Source: Pirellulales bacterium | Lineage (GTDB): Bacteria; Planctomycetota; Planctomycetia; Pirellulales; JAEUIK01 | Reading direction: 5' to 3' | NCBI GenBank assembly: GCA_019636335.1 | Contig: JAHBXR010000020.1 | Location: 62,001-126,000, forward strand | Length of the DNA stretch: 64,000 nt | Shown: positions 25,066 through 34,179 of the stretch, piece after piece | Numbering within the stretch: the stretch's first letter is position 1 | Layout of the letters: each line of letters begins with the position of its first letter | Translations under genes and position numbers: made by a program | Notes under the pieces: generated by a model | Databases searched by the model: none | Seen by the model: the letters and a program-made list of their open reading frames with translations, nothing else | Told to the model about the DNA's origin: nothing

Positions 25066-26259
25066 CTACAGCCCGCGGCGACCAAACTGGTAGAGCACCT
25101 CGCTCGCGCGGGCCACCTCGTCCAGCTCGACCCACTCGTCGCACGTGTGGGCCTGATCGATCGAACCAGGCCCGAACACGACCGACGGCACACCCGCCGC
25201 CGCCAGCTTCGAGGCATCGGTGCCATACGGCACGCCGATGCGATCGCCGGCGCCGAAATGTTCGCGGGCCACGGCCGACAGCGCCACGGCGAGCCGCTCG
25301 TTCGCCCCCTCGGAGAGCGTGGCGCCATCCATGAAGGGCGGATCGTGCCGCACCTCGAAATCGACCCCCGGATAATTGGCGATGAAATCGATCACGTGTT
25401 GCCGCGCCTGACGACTGTCGTCTCCCGGCACAAGGCGTCGATCGAGCTCGATCGTGCAGGCGTCGGGCACCGTGTTCACGCTCAGCCCACCACGGATCGT
25501 ACCGACACTCAACGTCACTCCGCCGCACAATGGATGCCGCGCGAGCGTCGGCGTCACGTCGCGGGCGTAGGTCTCGAGCGCGGCGATGACCTTGCTCATG
25601 CGGTAGATGGCATTCTCGCCCAGTTGCGGTTGCGAGCTGTGCGCCGCGCGCCCCGCGGTGTGGCACCTCCAGCGCAGCGTCCCCTTGTGCGCGACCACCA
25701 CTTTCAAGTTGGTCGGTTCCGCCACAACCGCGGCATCGGGTTGGCGCGGAATGATCGACTTGGCGCCATCCTTCCACAGCCGCGCCAAGTCGACCGCGCC
25801 ACTGTAGCCGTGCTCTTCGTTCACCGAGCAAGCCATGAGAATCGTCGGTCGGCCGGCGGGCGATTCCTCGGCCAGCCGCGAGACCGCCACCAGCATCGCC
25901 GCCATGCCTCCCTTGATATCGCACGACCCACGCCCATACAGGCGACCATCACGAACCGTGGGGGTCCAAGGTTCGATCGTCATCCCATCGACGGGCACCG
26001 TGTCCTGGTGCGCCTCGAACATGATGAGCTGTCCCCCCTGCTCGGGCGGAATCTCGCCGTCGAGCCGGGCGATGATGTTCTCGCGCTTCGGCTCCAGCGG
26101 CTGCCGTTCCCAGCGCAGCCCCAAACGGTCGAAGAGCCGCTCCAGGTAATCGGTCATCTGGTACTCGAAGAACTCGGGGCCCGAGACCGGCCGCCCCATC
26201 GGATTGACGCTCGGCGTGGCGACCAGTTCGGACAGCGTTTGCACCAGATCAAGAGGCAT
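25066..26259 (-). CDS. M20-family metallo-amidohydrolase (ArgE/DapE type)
   Basis: The protein has 397 residues. M20 signature segments are in order: 'MFEAHQDTVPV' (metal His and Asp), 'GRGSCDIKGGMAAML' (bridging Asp), 'SVNEEHGYSG' (catalytic Glu pair) and the C-terminal 'GPGSIDQAHTCDEWV' (His ligand). The dimerisation domain lies between ('VVAHKGTLRWRCHTAGRAAHSSQPQLGENAI'). It should hydrolyse an amide of an acylated amino acid, such as acetylornithine or succinyl-diaminopimelate, but the substrate cannot be fixed. The gene stands alone between opposing neighbours. Confidence 0.92.
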   Translation of the reverse strand: MPLDLVQTLSELVATPSVNPMGRPVSGPEFFEYQMTDYLERLFDRLGLRWERQPLEPKRENIIARLDGEIPPEQGGQLIMFEAHQDTVPVDGMTIEPWTPTVRDGRLYGRGSCDIKGGMAAMLVAVSRLAEESPAGRPTILMACSVNEEHGYSGAVDLARLWKDGAKSIIPRQPDAAVVAEPTNLKVVVAHKGTLRWRCHTAGRAAHSSQPQLGENAIYRMSKVIAALETYARDVTPTLARHPLCGGVTLSVGTIRGGLSVNTVPDACTIELDRRLVPGDDSRQARQHVIDFIANYPGVDFEVRHDPPFMDGATLSEGANERLAVALSAVAREHFGAGDRIGVPYGTDASKLAAAGVPSVVFGPGSIDQAHTCDEWVELDEVARASEVLYQFGRRGL

Positions 26260-26482
26260 GGCGTACGCACCAATTCAAACGAGGAACGAGACAACTCGAC
26301 GCAGTGGAGCCGAGAAAGCCGCCTATTGTAGCGGGCGAATCCGCAGGATACTGCCCACGAACCCCTGACCACGGATCTCAGTCCACGAACCCTTCCACGG
26401 ATTGGCCCAACAGCGGGGTAGTCGTTTTTCTACCTCAGGGCGATGATTGTTTTCGAGGACGTCAAACTCCTCACCCCATTGC

Positions 26483-26520
26483 CCTCTGTAGGTTCCTGCC
26501 CCGCCTACGGAGGGTTTTTT
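26483..26520 (+). terminator. Rho-independent terminator with no gene upstream
   Basis: CCTCTGTAGG (26483-26492) pairs with CCTACGGAGG (26504-26513) with one G-T pair, then six T follow. The only nearby gene upstream is on the opposite strand, so it may end a small RNA or a lost gene. Confidence 0.7.
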
Positions 26521-26521
26521 A

Positions 26522-26722
26522 TTGCGCCGAAATACCGGCACGCTCGACTACTCTTGCAGGCGCCTTTCAGATCTCGGTGAGGCAAGCTCAGACTTGCAAG
26601 CGACGTTACGCAAGATCGAGCAGCTCGAATACTCGTACAAAAAAGTTGCGTCCGAGGTGCGCGCCCTGGAGGTCGAACTGAAGGCGCCGCCGCGAGTCGA
26701 ATTGATTCAGAAGGCAATTTGA
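26522..26722 (+). pseudogene. Coiled-coil fragment, possibly the end of a chain-length-determinant protein
   Basis: The 66 codons contain 'ASSDLQATLRKIEQLEYSYKKVASEVRALEVELKAPPRVELIQKA'. A coiled coil followed by 'APPRV.LI..A' resembles the region before the second membrane helix in GumC/Wzz-type polysaccharide proteins. Everything before and after is missing, and it starts within two bases of a terminator. It is most likely a relic, or alternatively a small unknown gene. Confidence 0.3.
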
Positions 26723-27036
26723 TACGGCGCGAATCGACGCTCACCAGCGGCGCGCCACACGGTTTTGATCTAGCGCTAGCGCCGCTAGCACCGACCGAAC
26801 GCGCGCTTCGGCATGCGCGCTGGCGGCAGGTCACCTTGACCGTGCGCGGCTGGCATCTTCATAATCCCGCCCCGCTTGCGCGTGGCTGGCATGATGCCGG
26901 TCGCGTGCGACGTCGTGTCTGCATGTTCGCTCGCCGGTTGTTCGCCTGCCTCCCGCGCTGGGCGAGTGGCCGATTTGTCACGTCGCTGCCGAATCTGCGC
27001 TTTATCCACCACGACCCGCTACGAAGGACGCGCGCG

Positions 27037-27687
27037 ATGGAACGCCGCACTTTGCTCCTGCATGCCTTGTGCCTGGCCTCGGCGACGCTGGCCGCCGGCT
27101 GTTATTCTCCCTACCATGCCGATCGCGGCGCGCTGTTTGGCGGTCTCACGGGCGCGGGCGTCGGCGCGCTCGTCGGAAACGCCGTGGGACACACCGGCGC
27201 CGGCGCGGCCATCGGCGCTGGCGTGGGGGCGCTCTCCGGCGCGGCCATCGGCAGTGGCATGGACGAGATCGAAGCCCGCAACGCGGCGCACATCGACGCC
27301 GCCATGGCCGCACAGATGCCGACCGGCAGCGTGACGATCGACGACGTGCTGTCGATGACCAAGGCGGGGGTCGATCCCGAGCTCATCGCCAGCCACATCC
27401 GCACGAATGGCACGTTGCAGCCCTTGAACGCGAGCGATCTGATTCTGCTGCAGCAGCAGGGGGTCGCGACGTCGGTCATCCAGGCGATGCAATCGAGCTC
27501 TGGCCCCCGCGTCGTGGCGGGGGGACCGCCGATCGTGGCTGCGGCCCCACCGGTGATCGTCGAAGAGTATTACTACCCACCGCCGCCGCCACCCTACTGG
27601 TATGGTCCCGGTTGCTACCGACCCTATCGTCACCACCATCATCACCCTCGACCCGGCGTGAGTTGGGGCGTCTCGGTGAGCAATTGA
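27037..27687 (+). CDS. Glycine-zipper lipoprotein with proline/histidine tail
   Basis: The protein has 216 residues. The start at 27037 was chosen because it gives a lipoprotein signal (MERRTLLLHALCLASATLAAGC, lipobox LAAGC). Residues 32-70 are a glycine zipper ('GGLTGAGVGALVGNAVGHTGAGAAIGAGVGALSGAAIGSG') like the Rickettsia 17 kDa/YMGG families, which insert in membranes. A helical middle part ('VTIDDVLSMTKAGVDPELIASHIRTNG') is followed by 'YYYPPPPPPYWYG' and a His cluster (HHHHH). It probably sits at the outer membrane. The His run could bind metal. Confidence 0.8.
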   Translation: MERRTLLLHALCLASATLAAGCYSPYHADRGALFGGLTGAGVGALVGNAVGHTGAGAAIGAGVGALSGAAIGSGMDEIEARNAAHIDAAMAAQMPTGSVTIDDVLSMTKAGVDPELIASHIRTNGTLQPLNASDLILLQQQGVATSVIQAMQSSSGPRVVAGGPPIVAAAPPVIVEEYYYPPPPPPYWYGPGCYRPYRHHHHHPRPGVSWGVSVSN

Positions 27688-27721
27688 GACGCGAGTTGTT
27701 TCGCGTCGAGTGCGGCACTTT

Positions 27722-27801
27722 GTAGGTCAGGCTCGCCGTACCTGACAATTGCTCGACGGGGCGAACTCGAAGGAGTGTCAGGTACGGGGTACCTGACCTA
27801 C
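27722..27801. repeat. Inverted pair of the AGGTCAGGTAC intergenic repeat
   Basis: GTAGGTCAGGCTCGCCGTACC at the left and GGTACCTGACCTAC at the right face each other, with TGACA and TGTCA inside. The unit also occurs singly at 6042-6067. As RNA it could fold into a long hairpin between two convergent genes and end transcription from both sides. Confidence 0.6.
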
Positions 27802-27807
27802 GCCGCG

Positions 27808-30312
27808 CTAGTGGTTGAACAAGAACGCCGGGCTGTTGATGAGTGCCCAGGCCAGATCCTGCGCGCCGGTGAGTCGATCTTCCGCCTCGCGAATGGCCTC
27901 GGTGCCGGTGGCGATTTCCGCCTCGGTCGGCGGACGGCAGAGGATCGCCAGGAACAGCTCTTCGACGAGCCGCGTGTTCTCCGGCTCGCTCGCCACGAGT
28001 CGCGAGATACGGTTTTCCTGGCTCGCGATCGCATCGGCCACCGTGGGCCCATTCACCAGGTTCAACGCCTGCCCCAGCACGACGCCGCTCGAGCGTTCGC
28101 ACTCGCAGGCGCTTTCTCGCGGGGGGCGGCCGAAGAGGTCGAGGAAGCCCCCCGGCAGCGAAACGTGCGAGTCGGGGAGTTGCGTGGCAAGCTGGCCGGC
28201 GGGCAGGCCCGGCAGCTTGATCGGCGCGCCCGTGGCGCGCTGCACGGTGTCGTACAACGTCTCGGCCGGCAGCCGCCTTGCCATGGCGTGCGAGTAGTTG
28301 ATCTTGTCGTCGTCGTTCCAGCGATTCGTGGCCAGCGAATGCTGATAAACGCGCGACTTGGTGATCGTCTTCAGCAGGTGCTGGGTGTCGAAGCCGCTGG
28401 TGATGAAGTCGTCGGTCAGTTGCTCGAGCAGCGCGGGATTCGTCGGCGGATTGCCCGCGCGAATGTCATCCACCGGCTCGATGATGCCGATACCCAGCAG
28501 GTAGCTGAACAGTCGGTTCACGTAGCTCGTGGCGAAGTAGGGGTTCTCTATCGACGTGGCCCAATAGGCGAACTGCTCGCGGCGCGGCAGCCCATCGGGC
28601 GCTACGTCGGCATGCGCGTAGGGAAACTGCGGTGCGACGGGCTGCCCGGTGCGCGGATGCATCTCCTCGCCCCCCTGCATATCGAAGATCACCTCATCGC
28701 CGGGCACCAGCCCCGGCTTGCGCCCCACCTGCACGAAGTAAGCCGCCAGATCGTAATACTGATCCTGCGTCCAACGCTCGAAGGGATGGTCGTGGCACTT
28801 GTTGCAGTTGAAGCGCACGCCGAGAAACAACTGCGTCGAATTCTCCATCGCCAGCTCCGGCTCGCGCAGCACGCGCATGTAGCTGGCGGCCGGATTCTCG
28901 AACGTCGAGCCGCTCGCCGTGAGCACCGTCTTGGCGAACTGGTCGTAGGGCATGTTGTGCGCCACGGCGCGGCGGATCCAGTCGCGCAGGGCCCAGGCCC
29001 CCTTCTCCGTGAGGAAGGTGCGGTTCACCTGCAACAGGTCGGACCATTTGTTCGACCAGTGGGCCACAAACTCGGGGCTGCCGACGAGGCGGTCGATCAC
29101 CGCGTCGCGCTTCTCGCGCGTGGGACGGCTGTCGGCCAGAAAGGCACGAATCTCGGCCGGCTCTGGCGCCAAACCCATCAGGTCGAGATACACCCGCCGC
29201 AGAAACTCCGCGTCGGTGCAAAGTTCGCTCGGTTGAATCTTGACCCGCTTCAACTTCTCGTAGACGCGCGTATCGACGTAGTTGTGTTCGGGCACCTCTT
29301 GCCAGACGAATCCGGTGCGGTCTCCCATCACCGTGACGGTTGTGGCGGCATAGCGTCCTTCGTAGCGGGCCAACAGGGCCGCCTCGCCCCGACGCACCGC
29401 CGTGGCCAAACCTTGCTTGTCCACTTCAACGACTTCCCCCAAACTGGTTTCGACGAAGGCCTCGGCCGAGACGTCACGCGTCGTGCCGTCGCTGTAGGTG
29501 GCCACGACCGCCATCTGCTGGCGCATGCCGGGAAGGGGCAGTTGCGGATCCTGCGGACGAATCTCGATTGACGTCACGCGCGGACTATCGAGATCGAGCG
29601 TCACGCCATCGGCGATCCACTGCCGCAGCAATTCGTAGGCGGGCTCGCCCGGCTTCGTCAATACGCCCCCCTGATGCGGCACGCCCCCCGATGGCTTGAG
29701 CAACATCAGGCTTTGATCGGGCGCCACGCGGTTGAAGCGGCGGCCGGCCAGATCGTCGACCAGCGCGCGATGATCGAACAACGGGTCGTACCCGCGGAGC
29801 GAAAGCTTGAAGCCGTTCTTCCCCTTGTCGGCGCCGTGGCAGGTGCCCATGTTGCAGCCGAGCTTCGACATCTGCGGCATCACGTGTCGCACGAAGCTGG
29901 GATGAAACTCGTCGGCCTGGCCCGACACGGTCACCGGCACCTGGGCGGTCAAGCCGCCGACGGCGACCGTGAGCTCTCCTGCGCCGTCGGCCTGCGGACG
30001 TGCCAGACCGCGCGCGTCGATCGCCAGCAAATCGGAGGAGGACGTGAACGTGGCCATCCTCGTGGCGTCGACCGCTTCGCCCGTCTCGAGCCGCCCCGTC
30101 ACCAACAATTGCGCGTAGGCGAAGGGATGGGCCAGATCGATCCGTTCGGGCCATACCTCGAGCGAGACGATCTTCATCCCCTCGGACAGCTTCTCCGGCT
30201 CGTCGGCGCGCGACGACGAGACCAACGCAAGGCCCAGCAGGGCCGCAGCGCCGATCGCGACGGCGGCTACCCACGTACGGCGTCCTCGGTGTCGGGACAT
30301 CGGGCGCGACAT
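27808..30312 (-). CDS. DUF1549/DUF1553 planctomycete protein with Ig-like domain
   Basis: The protein has 834 residues from the ATG at 30312, which begins a signal peptide (ending SSSRADEP). An Ig-like (BIG2) domain covers about residues 45-125. A cytochrome-like segment 'LGCNMGTCHGADKGKNGFKLSL' (CX4CH) follows. Then come a second BIG2 domain, DUF1549 ('SELCTDAEFLRRVYLDLMGLAPEPAEIRAFL') and DUF1553 ending 'ALINSPAFLFNH'. This architecture is abundant and nearly restricted to planctomycetes and relatives, and is thought to be periplasmic. Its function is unproven. It is paired with the upstream cytochrome-WD40 gene, 23 bp away. Confidence 0.92.
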   Translation of the reverse strand: MSRPMSRHRGRRTWVAAVAIGAAALLGLALVSSSRADEPEKLSEGMKIVSLEVWPERIDLAHPFAYAQLLVTGRLETGEAVDATRMATFTSSSDLLAIDARGLARPQADGAGELTVAVGGLTAQVPVTVSGQADEFHPSFVRHVMPQMSKLGCNMGTCHGADKGKNGFKLSLRGYDPLFDHRALVDDLAGRRFNRVAPDQSLMLLKPSGGVPHQGGVLTKPGEPAYELLRQWIADGVTLDLDSPRVTSIEIRPQDPQLPLPGMRQQMAVVATYSDGTTRDVSAEAFVETSLGEVVEVDKQGLATAVRRGEAALLARYEGRYAATTVTVMGDRTGFVWQEVPEHNYVDTRVYEKLKRVKIQPSELCTDAEFLRRVYLDLMGLAPEPAEIRAFLADSRPTREKRDAVIDRLVGSPEFVAHWSNKWSDLLQVNRTFLTEKGAWALRDWIRRAVAHNMPYDQFAKTVLTASGSTFENPAASYMRVLREPELAMENSTQLFLGVRFNCNKCHDHPFERWTQDQYYDLAAYFVQVGRKPGLVPGDEVIFDMQGGEEMHPRTGQPVAPQFPYAHADVAPDGLPRREQFAYWATSIENPYFATSYVNRLFSYLLGIGIIEPVDDIRAGNPPTNPALLEQLTDDFITSGFDTQHLLKTITKSRVYQHSLATNRWNDDDKINYSHAMARRLPAETLYDTVQRATGAPIKLPGLPAGQLATQLPDSHVSLPGGFLDLFGRPPRESACECERSSGVVLGQALNLVNGPTVADAIASQENRISRLVASEPENTRLVEELFLAILCRPPTEAEIATGTEAIREAEDRLTGAQDLAWALINSPAFLFNH

Positions 30313-30335
30313 CGTTGTTCGATCCTTCCTGACAG

Positions 30336-31787
30336 TTACGGAGCGCTCACGCTCGCCACGGGCTCGGTCGAAATCGGAACGGGCACAAACTCGGACACCA
30401 GCGATCCCGTCGCGGGATCGTTGAAACGCACCAGGCCATCGAAGCCGGCTGAGGCCACGGCGGCGCCGTCGGGGCGAAACGCCACGGCGTAGACCGGTCC
30501 CCGGATGCCGGCAAAGCGCGACACGACCGCCCCGTCGTCGGTCTGGTGGACGCGGACCTCGCCCGTGCCGTCGCTGCTGCTGCCGACAGCAAAGCGGCTG
30601 CCATCGGCGTTGAACGCCACGGCGTAGATACGTCCCGGCATGCTTTCGTAGTTGCGCAGCAGATTGAAATCGTCGCCGATGACGCGCTTCTCGGTGCGGT
30701 ACATCTTGTAAAGCTTCGGCTGGCCGTCCGATCCCCCGGTGAGCAACTCGTCCTGGCCGGGGCGGCGATCGACCGAGATCAAGCCACCCTTGAGCGCCCC
30801 AGGCGTGATGCTCGTGATATTGTCTACGAAGCGCTCCGTCACCACTTCGGTGAGCTTCATCGCACCGTCGCGACTGACGGAGACGACGTGCGAGGCGTCG
30901 GTCGAGAAAGCGGTATCGAGCGCCCAATCGGTGTGAGCCCCTTGATACAACACCTGCGCGCCGGTCGTCGAATCGATCGCGCGGATGGCGTTATCGGTAC
31001 AGGCGAACGCCAAGAGCTTGCCGTCGGGTGACCAGCTACAGCCGGCGAGCGTATCGAAGGTGTAATTGACGGCTAACAACAGCTTGCGCGACTCGACGTC
31101 CCAGATCTGCACCTCGCCGAAGCGGGCCGGCGAGCCACCTGTCACCGCCAGTCGCTTGCCGTCCGGCGAAAATTTTACTGATTCGATGCGTTCCGAAAGA
31201 CCGACCAGCCGCGCGACCAGTTCCGAACCATCGGCCTTGTGCAGCAAGACCTCGTGATGTCCGGAGACGGCCAACAGCGAGCCGTCGGGCGAGTAGTCGA
31301 GCGACGTGACGACCGGCGCCTTCTGATACTGCGGCGGATGCGCGGCGTCGATCGTGTCGCGAACCGAGTCGGGCGTGTCGTCCACGCCCCCTTCGGCGAT
31401 CCAGCGGCGGACCAACTCGATCTGATCGGCACGCAGTGGCGGCTTGCCCTTCGGCATCAGCGCCATGCCATCCGTCGGAATGATCTGCACCAGCAGCAGG
31501 CTTTCGTCCGGCGTCTCGACGTTGATGGCCGGCTCTTCGCTGTCGCCTCCTTTGAGCATGCCGGCGACGCCCGTCAGGACGAGCCCACCCTCGGGGCGCG
31601 CCGGCTGATGGCAGCCCTGGCAGTTTTCGACCAGGATGGGCCGCACCTCGCGGTAATAGCTGACCTTGGGTGGTGCCTCGGCGGCAGGCTGAGCCGGGGC
31701 GGGGGCGTCTTCGGCCAGGACCGAAACGGCGCCGGCCAAGGCGATGATCAGCGTGCAAAGGGGGCCGCGGAAGGCAGTGCAAGGCAT
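30336..31787 (-). CDS. c-type cytochrome (PSCyt1) fused to WD40 propeller
   Basis: The protein has 483 residues from the ATG at 31787 (signal peptide MPCTAFRGPLCTLIIALAGAVSVLA). A haem motif CQGCH sits in 'YYREVRPILVENCQGCHQP' near residue 55, with the distal Met in 'DGMALMPKGKPPL'. From about residue 140 there are WD40 blades ('VTSLDYSPDGSLLAVSGHHEVLLHKAD', 'ESVKFSPDGKRLAVTGGS', 'YAVAFRPDGAAVASAGFDG'). The pair with the DUF1549/DUF1553 gene is a standard planctomycete operon. The role is probably extracytoplasmic electron transfer or binding of a partner by the propeller. Confidence 0.92.
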   Translation of the reverse strand: MPCTAFRGPLCTLIIALAGAVSVLAEDAPAPAQPAAEAPPKVSYYREVRPILVENCQGCHQPARPEGGLVLTGVAGMLKGGDSEEPAINVETPDESLLLVQIIPTDGMALMPKGKPPLRADQIELVRRWIAEGGVDDTPDSVRDTIDAAHPPQYQKAPVVTSLDYSPDGSLLAVSGHHEVLLHKADGSELVARLVGLSERIESVKFSPDGKRLAVTGGSPARFGEVQIWDVESRKLLLAVNYTFDTLAGCSWSPDGKLLAFACTDNAIRAIDSTTGAQVLYQGAHTDWALDTAFSTDASHVVSVSRDGAMKLTEVVTERFVDNITSITPGALKGGLISVDRRPGQDELLTGGSDGQPKLYKMYRTEKRVIGDDFNLLRNYESMPGRIYAVAFNADGSRFAVGSSSDGTGEVRVHQTDDGAVVSRFAGIRGPVYAVAFRPDGAAVASAGFDGLVRFNDPATGSLVSEFVPVPISTEPVASVSAP

Positions 31788-32256
31788 CGGCAGAACCTCG
31801 GGCGAAACAGAGCCGGTCGGACCAGCGACACGGCCATTCAGCAACCAGCCAGGCGGGAACGTGCGGGCAGGAAAACAACGGGCGGCCATCCCCTGCGGCC
31901 AACCGCTCAGAGTAGCACGAATTGGGGGCCGGGAAAAGAATTTTGATCGGTCGCGGAACGACCACCGGCCTTAAAATGCCGGGATGGCCGGAAACGATCC
32001 ACAGAAGCACGCAGATGGACGCAGATAAGGACAGAGTTTGCTGCTTGCCTGCGTCGTGCCGTGGTGTCGTCGTGGTTCAATTTGATTGAGCATGTATTTA
32101 CCACAACGGCACCACGGCACGACGTAGGTCAAGCACTGATTGCTCAACATCCATTGCCACTGATGCGTTCGGTATCTTGCGAATTCGACTCGCGCCCTCG
32201 TTGTTGCGGCCGATTACGATGACTCGTGGGGCCACGGCCGCCGCGGAGGGTATTTC
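31788..32256. other. 469-bp intergenic region with a long inverted repeat
   Basis: This stretch separates divergent genes and should hold both promoters. Apart from the inverted repeat at 32052-32124, I recognise no gene. 'CACAGAAGCACGCAGATGG' just before the repeat is a sequence type common in dispersed bacterial repeats. Confidence 0.5.
32052..32124. repeat. 25-bp inverted repeat, GTCGTGCCGTGGTG family
   Basis: The arm 32052-32076 and the reverse complement of 32100-32124 agree at 23 of 25 bases. The 23-bp centre is AT-rich (TCAATTTGATTGAGCATGTATTT). A related single arm with 8 bases missing is at 38855-38874. It may be a mobile or structural intergenic element. Confidence 0.6.
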
Positions 32257-32646
32257 ATGTTCGCCAGGCACGCCTCGCATCGTCTCTGTCTCGTTGTCCT
32301 CTTCGCGATCGCACTTGGCTGCGGACCGAATACGCGGCGCGATGACACGCTTTCACTCCATGACATGATCGGCCACGAGGTCTCCCTCTCCGGCACGCTC
32401 CGAGGACCGGGCGAGTTTGGCACTATCCTCAACACGCCCCTGGGGCAGGTCTATCTCGTCGGCGACGCCGGCATCGCGCGCTGGACCGCCGATCGCAATC
32501 TCGACAAGACGATCTACACCGTCACCGGCATCTTGCTGCTCCATCGTGCCGGAGAGCCGACCGATTCGCCCACCGCCACCGCCGCCGACTACTATTACTT
32601 CGAAGGTCCCACCACTAAAGTCGAAGTCGCCGAAGGCGTGCGGTAA
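32257..32646 (+). CDS. Small lipoprotein, unknown function
   Basis: The protein has 129 residues with a lipobox (LCLVVLFAIALGC). The mature part is a compact beta-rich domain ('MIGHEVSLSGTLRGPGEFGTILNTPLGQVYLVGD') that recalls OB-like or DUF4131-like folds, ending 'YYYFEGPTTKVEVAEGVR'. It is the first of three plus-strand genes, two of them lipoproteins. I do not recognise a named family. Confidence 0.65.
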   Translation: MFARHASHRLCLVVLFAIALGCGPNTRRDDTLSLHDMIGHEVSLSGTLRGPGEFGTILNTPLGQVYLVGDAGIARWTADRNLDKTIYTVTGILLLHRAGEPTDSPTATAADYYYFEGPTTKVEVAEGVR

Positions 32647-32677
32647 ATACCCAACCAATGTCAAGTTGTCCGTTGCG

Positions 32678-32893
32678 ATGAAACGACCATCAAAACCCAG
32701 GCAGCTTCCTCTCCAAACTGCCCGACGTTGGCGCGAGATCGATTTCGAACCGCGACAGTACATTCGCTCGGGCAGGTCGTCGCCTGCTCCGTTTTGGAAA
32801 TGGCTAACCATCTCAGTGTTGGTGCTAGTTCTCGTCGCCTGCTCGCTCTTGGTAGGGGTGCAATACATCGCGGCGCAGTTGCTCCTACATTAA
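32678..32893 (+). CDS. Small single-TM protein
   Basis: The frame has 71 residues from the ATG at 32678. It is basic at the N-terminus, then has one strong hydrophobic helix (FWKWLTISVLVLVLVACSLLVGVQYIAAQLLL). It sits between two lipoprotein genes with short gaps. No good ribosome-binding site is visible, so it may be a real small membrane protein or a chance frame. Confidence 0.4.
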   Translation: MKRPSKPRQLPLQTARRWREIDFEPRQYIRSGRSSPAPFWKWLTISVLVLVLVACSLLVGVQYIAAQLLLH

Positions 32894-32934
32894 CAATGAC
32901 CAGAAGTTCGCTCGCTACTGGGTTGGCCTCGACC

Positions 32935-34179
32935 ATGATTCGTCGGTTAGGCATTTCACTGGTCTGCTTTCTGCTGCTAGCCTGCACAAGTTCGGGTGGT
33001 GACCCCATCCCTTCAGTGCGACAGATCACGCACGGGCCCGCGCATCATTTCTTTGGCTACATCGGCCACGTGCGTACCATTCCCTGGAACGCGAGCGGGC
33101 GCTACATCCTTGCGCTGCGGGCGGCGTTTCAAGATCGCATGCCGGGTGGCGATGATGCGGCCGAGATTGTTTTGCTCGACAGCGAGCACGATTACGCCGA
33201 GCGCGTCGTCAATCGGACCCGGGCGTGGAACTTCCAGCAGGGGACGATGTTCTACTGGAATCCGGAGGCGCCCGAGACGCAGTTCTTCTTCAACGATCGC
33301 GATCCCAAGACGCAACAGATCTTCTGCGTGCTGTTCGATCTCTCGCGCGGCGAGCAGGGCGAGCGGATCGCCGAATACCGTTACGCCGACACGCCGGTGG
33401 GGAATAGTGGTGTCGCACAGACGGGGGGCGCGTTCGCGGCGATCAACTACGGGCGTCTCGCGCGGTTGCGGCCTGTGACGGGTTACCCAACGGCGTACGA
33501 CTGGACCGTCGATGAAAGGCATCCAAGCGATGATGGGGTGTTTCGCATCGACGTGGCGACTCGCGAGAAGCGGCTATTGGTCTCGTTCGAGCAACTGGCC
33601 GCGGCACTGCGGCCCACGCGACCCGACGTCGACGAGAAGGCGCTCTTCATCAATCACACGCTGTGGAGTCGAGGCGACGAGCGGATCTTCTTTTTCGTGC
33701 GGGGCGATTTCGACGATGGCAAGCGGCGGCTCGACGTGCCGTTCACGATGCGCGCCGACGGCACCGATCTGCGTATGATCGCCACGCACTTCGGCGGCCA
33801 TCCCGAGTGGCTAACCGATCGCCGGCTGATCGGCTCGCATGACGATCGGCAGATTATCTACGACCTCGACGAGCAGAAGATCGTCGGCACGCTGGGCAAC
33901 GAGGAGCTGATTCCCGAGCCAGGGGGCGACGTGGCCCTTTCGCCCGACGGGACGCGCTTCGTCAACGGCTACAGCCGGGGCGGGGAGAATCTTTACACGA
34001 TCCTCAACCTGGTGGACGACACGGCCACGCGCGCTAGTGGCATCGTGCGCGGCAAGTACCGCGCGGGGGAACTGCGCATCGATCCTTCGCCTTGCTGGAA
34101 TCGAGCGGGCACGCAGCTACTGGTGGGCGGGCTGGCCGAAGACGGCACGCGGCAGATGTTTTTGATCGACCTGCGTTGA
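32935..34179 (+). CDS. TolB-like beta-propeller lipoprotein
   Basis: The protein has 414 residues. The start at 32935 gives a lipobox (LVCFLLLAC). The mature part contains WD/TolB-like blades: 'NASGRYILALRAAF', 'AAEIVLLDSEHD', 'GVFRIDVATREKRLLVSFEQL', 'GDVALSPDGTRFVNGYSR' and 'CWNRAGTQLLVGGLAEDGTRQMFLIDLR'. Related proteins in marine bacteria are linked to oligogalacturonide or polysaccharide handling, but nothing here fixes a substrate. Confidence 0.75.
   Translation: MIRRLGISLVCFLLLACTSSGGDPIPSVRQITHGPAHHFFGYIGHVRTIPWNASGRYILALRAAFQDRMPGGDDAAEIVLLDSEHDYAERVVNRTRAWNFQQGTMFYWNPEAPETQFFFNDRDPKTQQIFCVLFDLSRGEQGERIAEYRYADTPVGNSGVAQTGGAFAAINYGRLARLRPVTGYPTAYDWTVDERHPSDDGVFRIDVATREKRLLVSFEQLAAALRPTRPDVDEKALFINHTLWSRGDERIFFFVRGDFDDGKRRLDVPFTMRADGTDLRMIATHFGGHPEWLTDRRLIGSHDDRQIIYDLDEQKIVGTLGNEELIPEPGGDVALSPDGTRFVNGYSRGGENLYTILNLVDDTATRASGIVRGKYRAGELRIDPSPCWNRAGTQLLVGGLAEDGTRQMFLIDLR

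Larger units (their letters stand above)
26260..27036. other. 777-bp interval: orphan terminator plus a coding fragment
   Basis: Between the M20 gene (minus) and the glycine-zipper lipoprotein (plus) there is no complete gene I can support. It holds a plus-strand terminator (26483-26520), a coiled-coil-like coding fragment (26522-26722) and short near-repeats of 'CCACGAACCC' around 26356-26395. Open frames further on (26730-27030) are Arg-rich and look like composition. Confidence 0.5.

Noticed and set aside
26719-27036. 106-residue upstream extension of the glycine-zipper lipoprotein
   Set aside because: Arg-rich and without homology features; the internal ATG at 27037 begins a clear lipoprotein signal.
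30313-30927. 205-residue N-terminal extension of the DUF1549/DUF1553 protein
   Set aside because: It is Arg-rich shadow sequence antisense in frame to the WD40 gene, and the ATG at 30312 begins a proper signal peptide.
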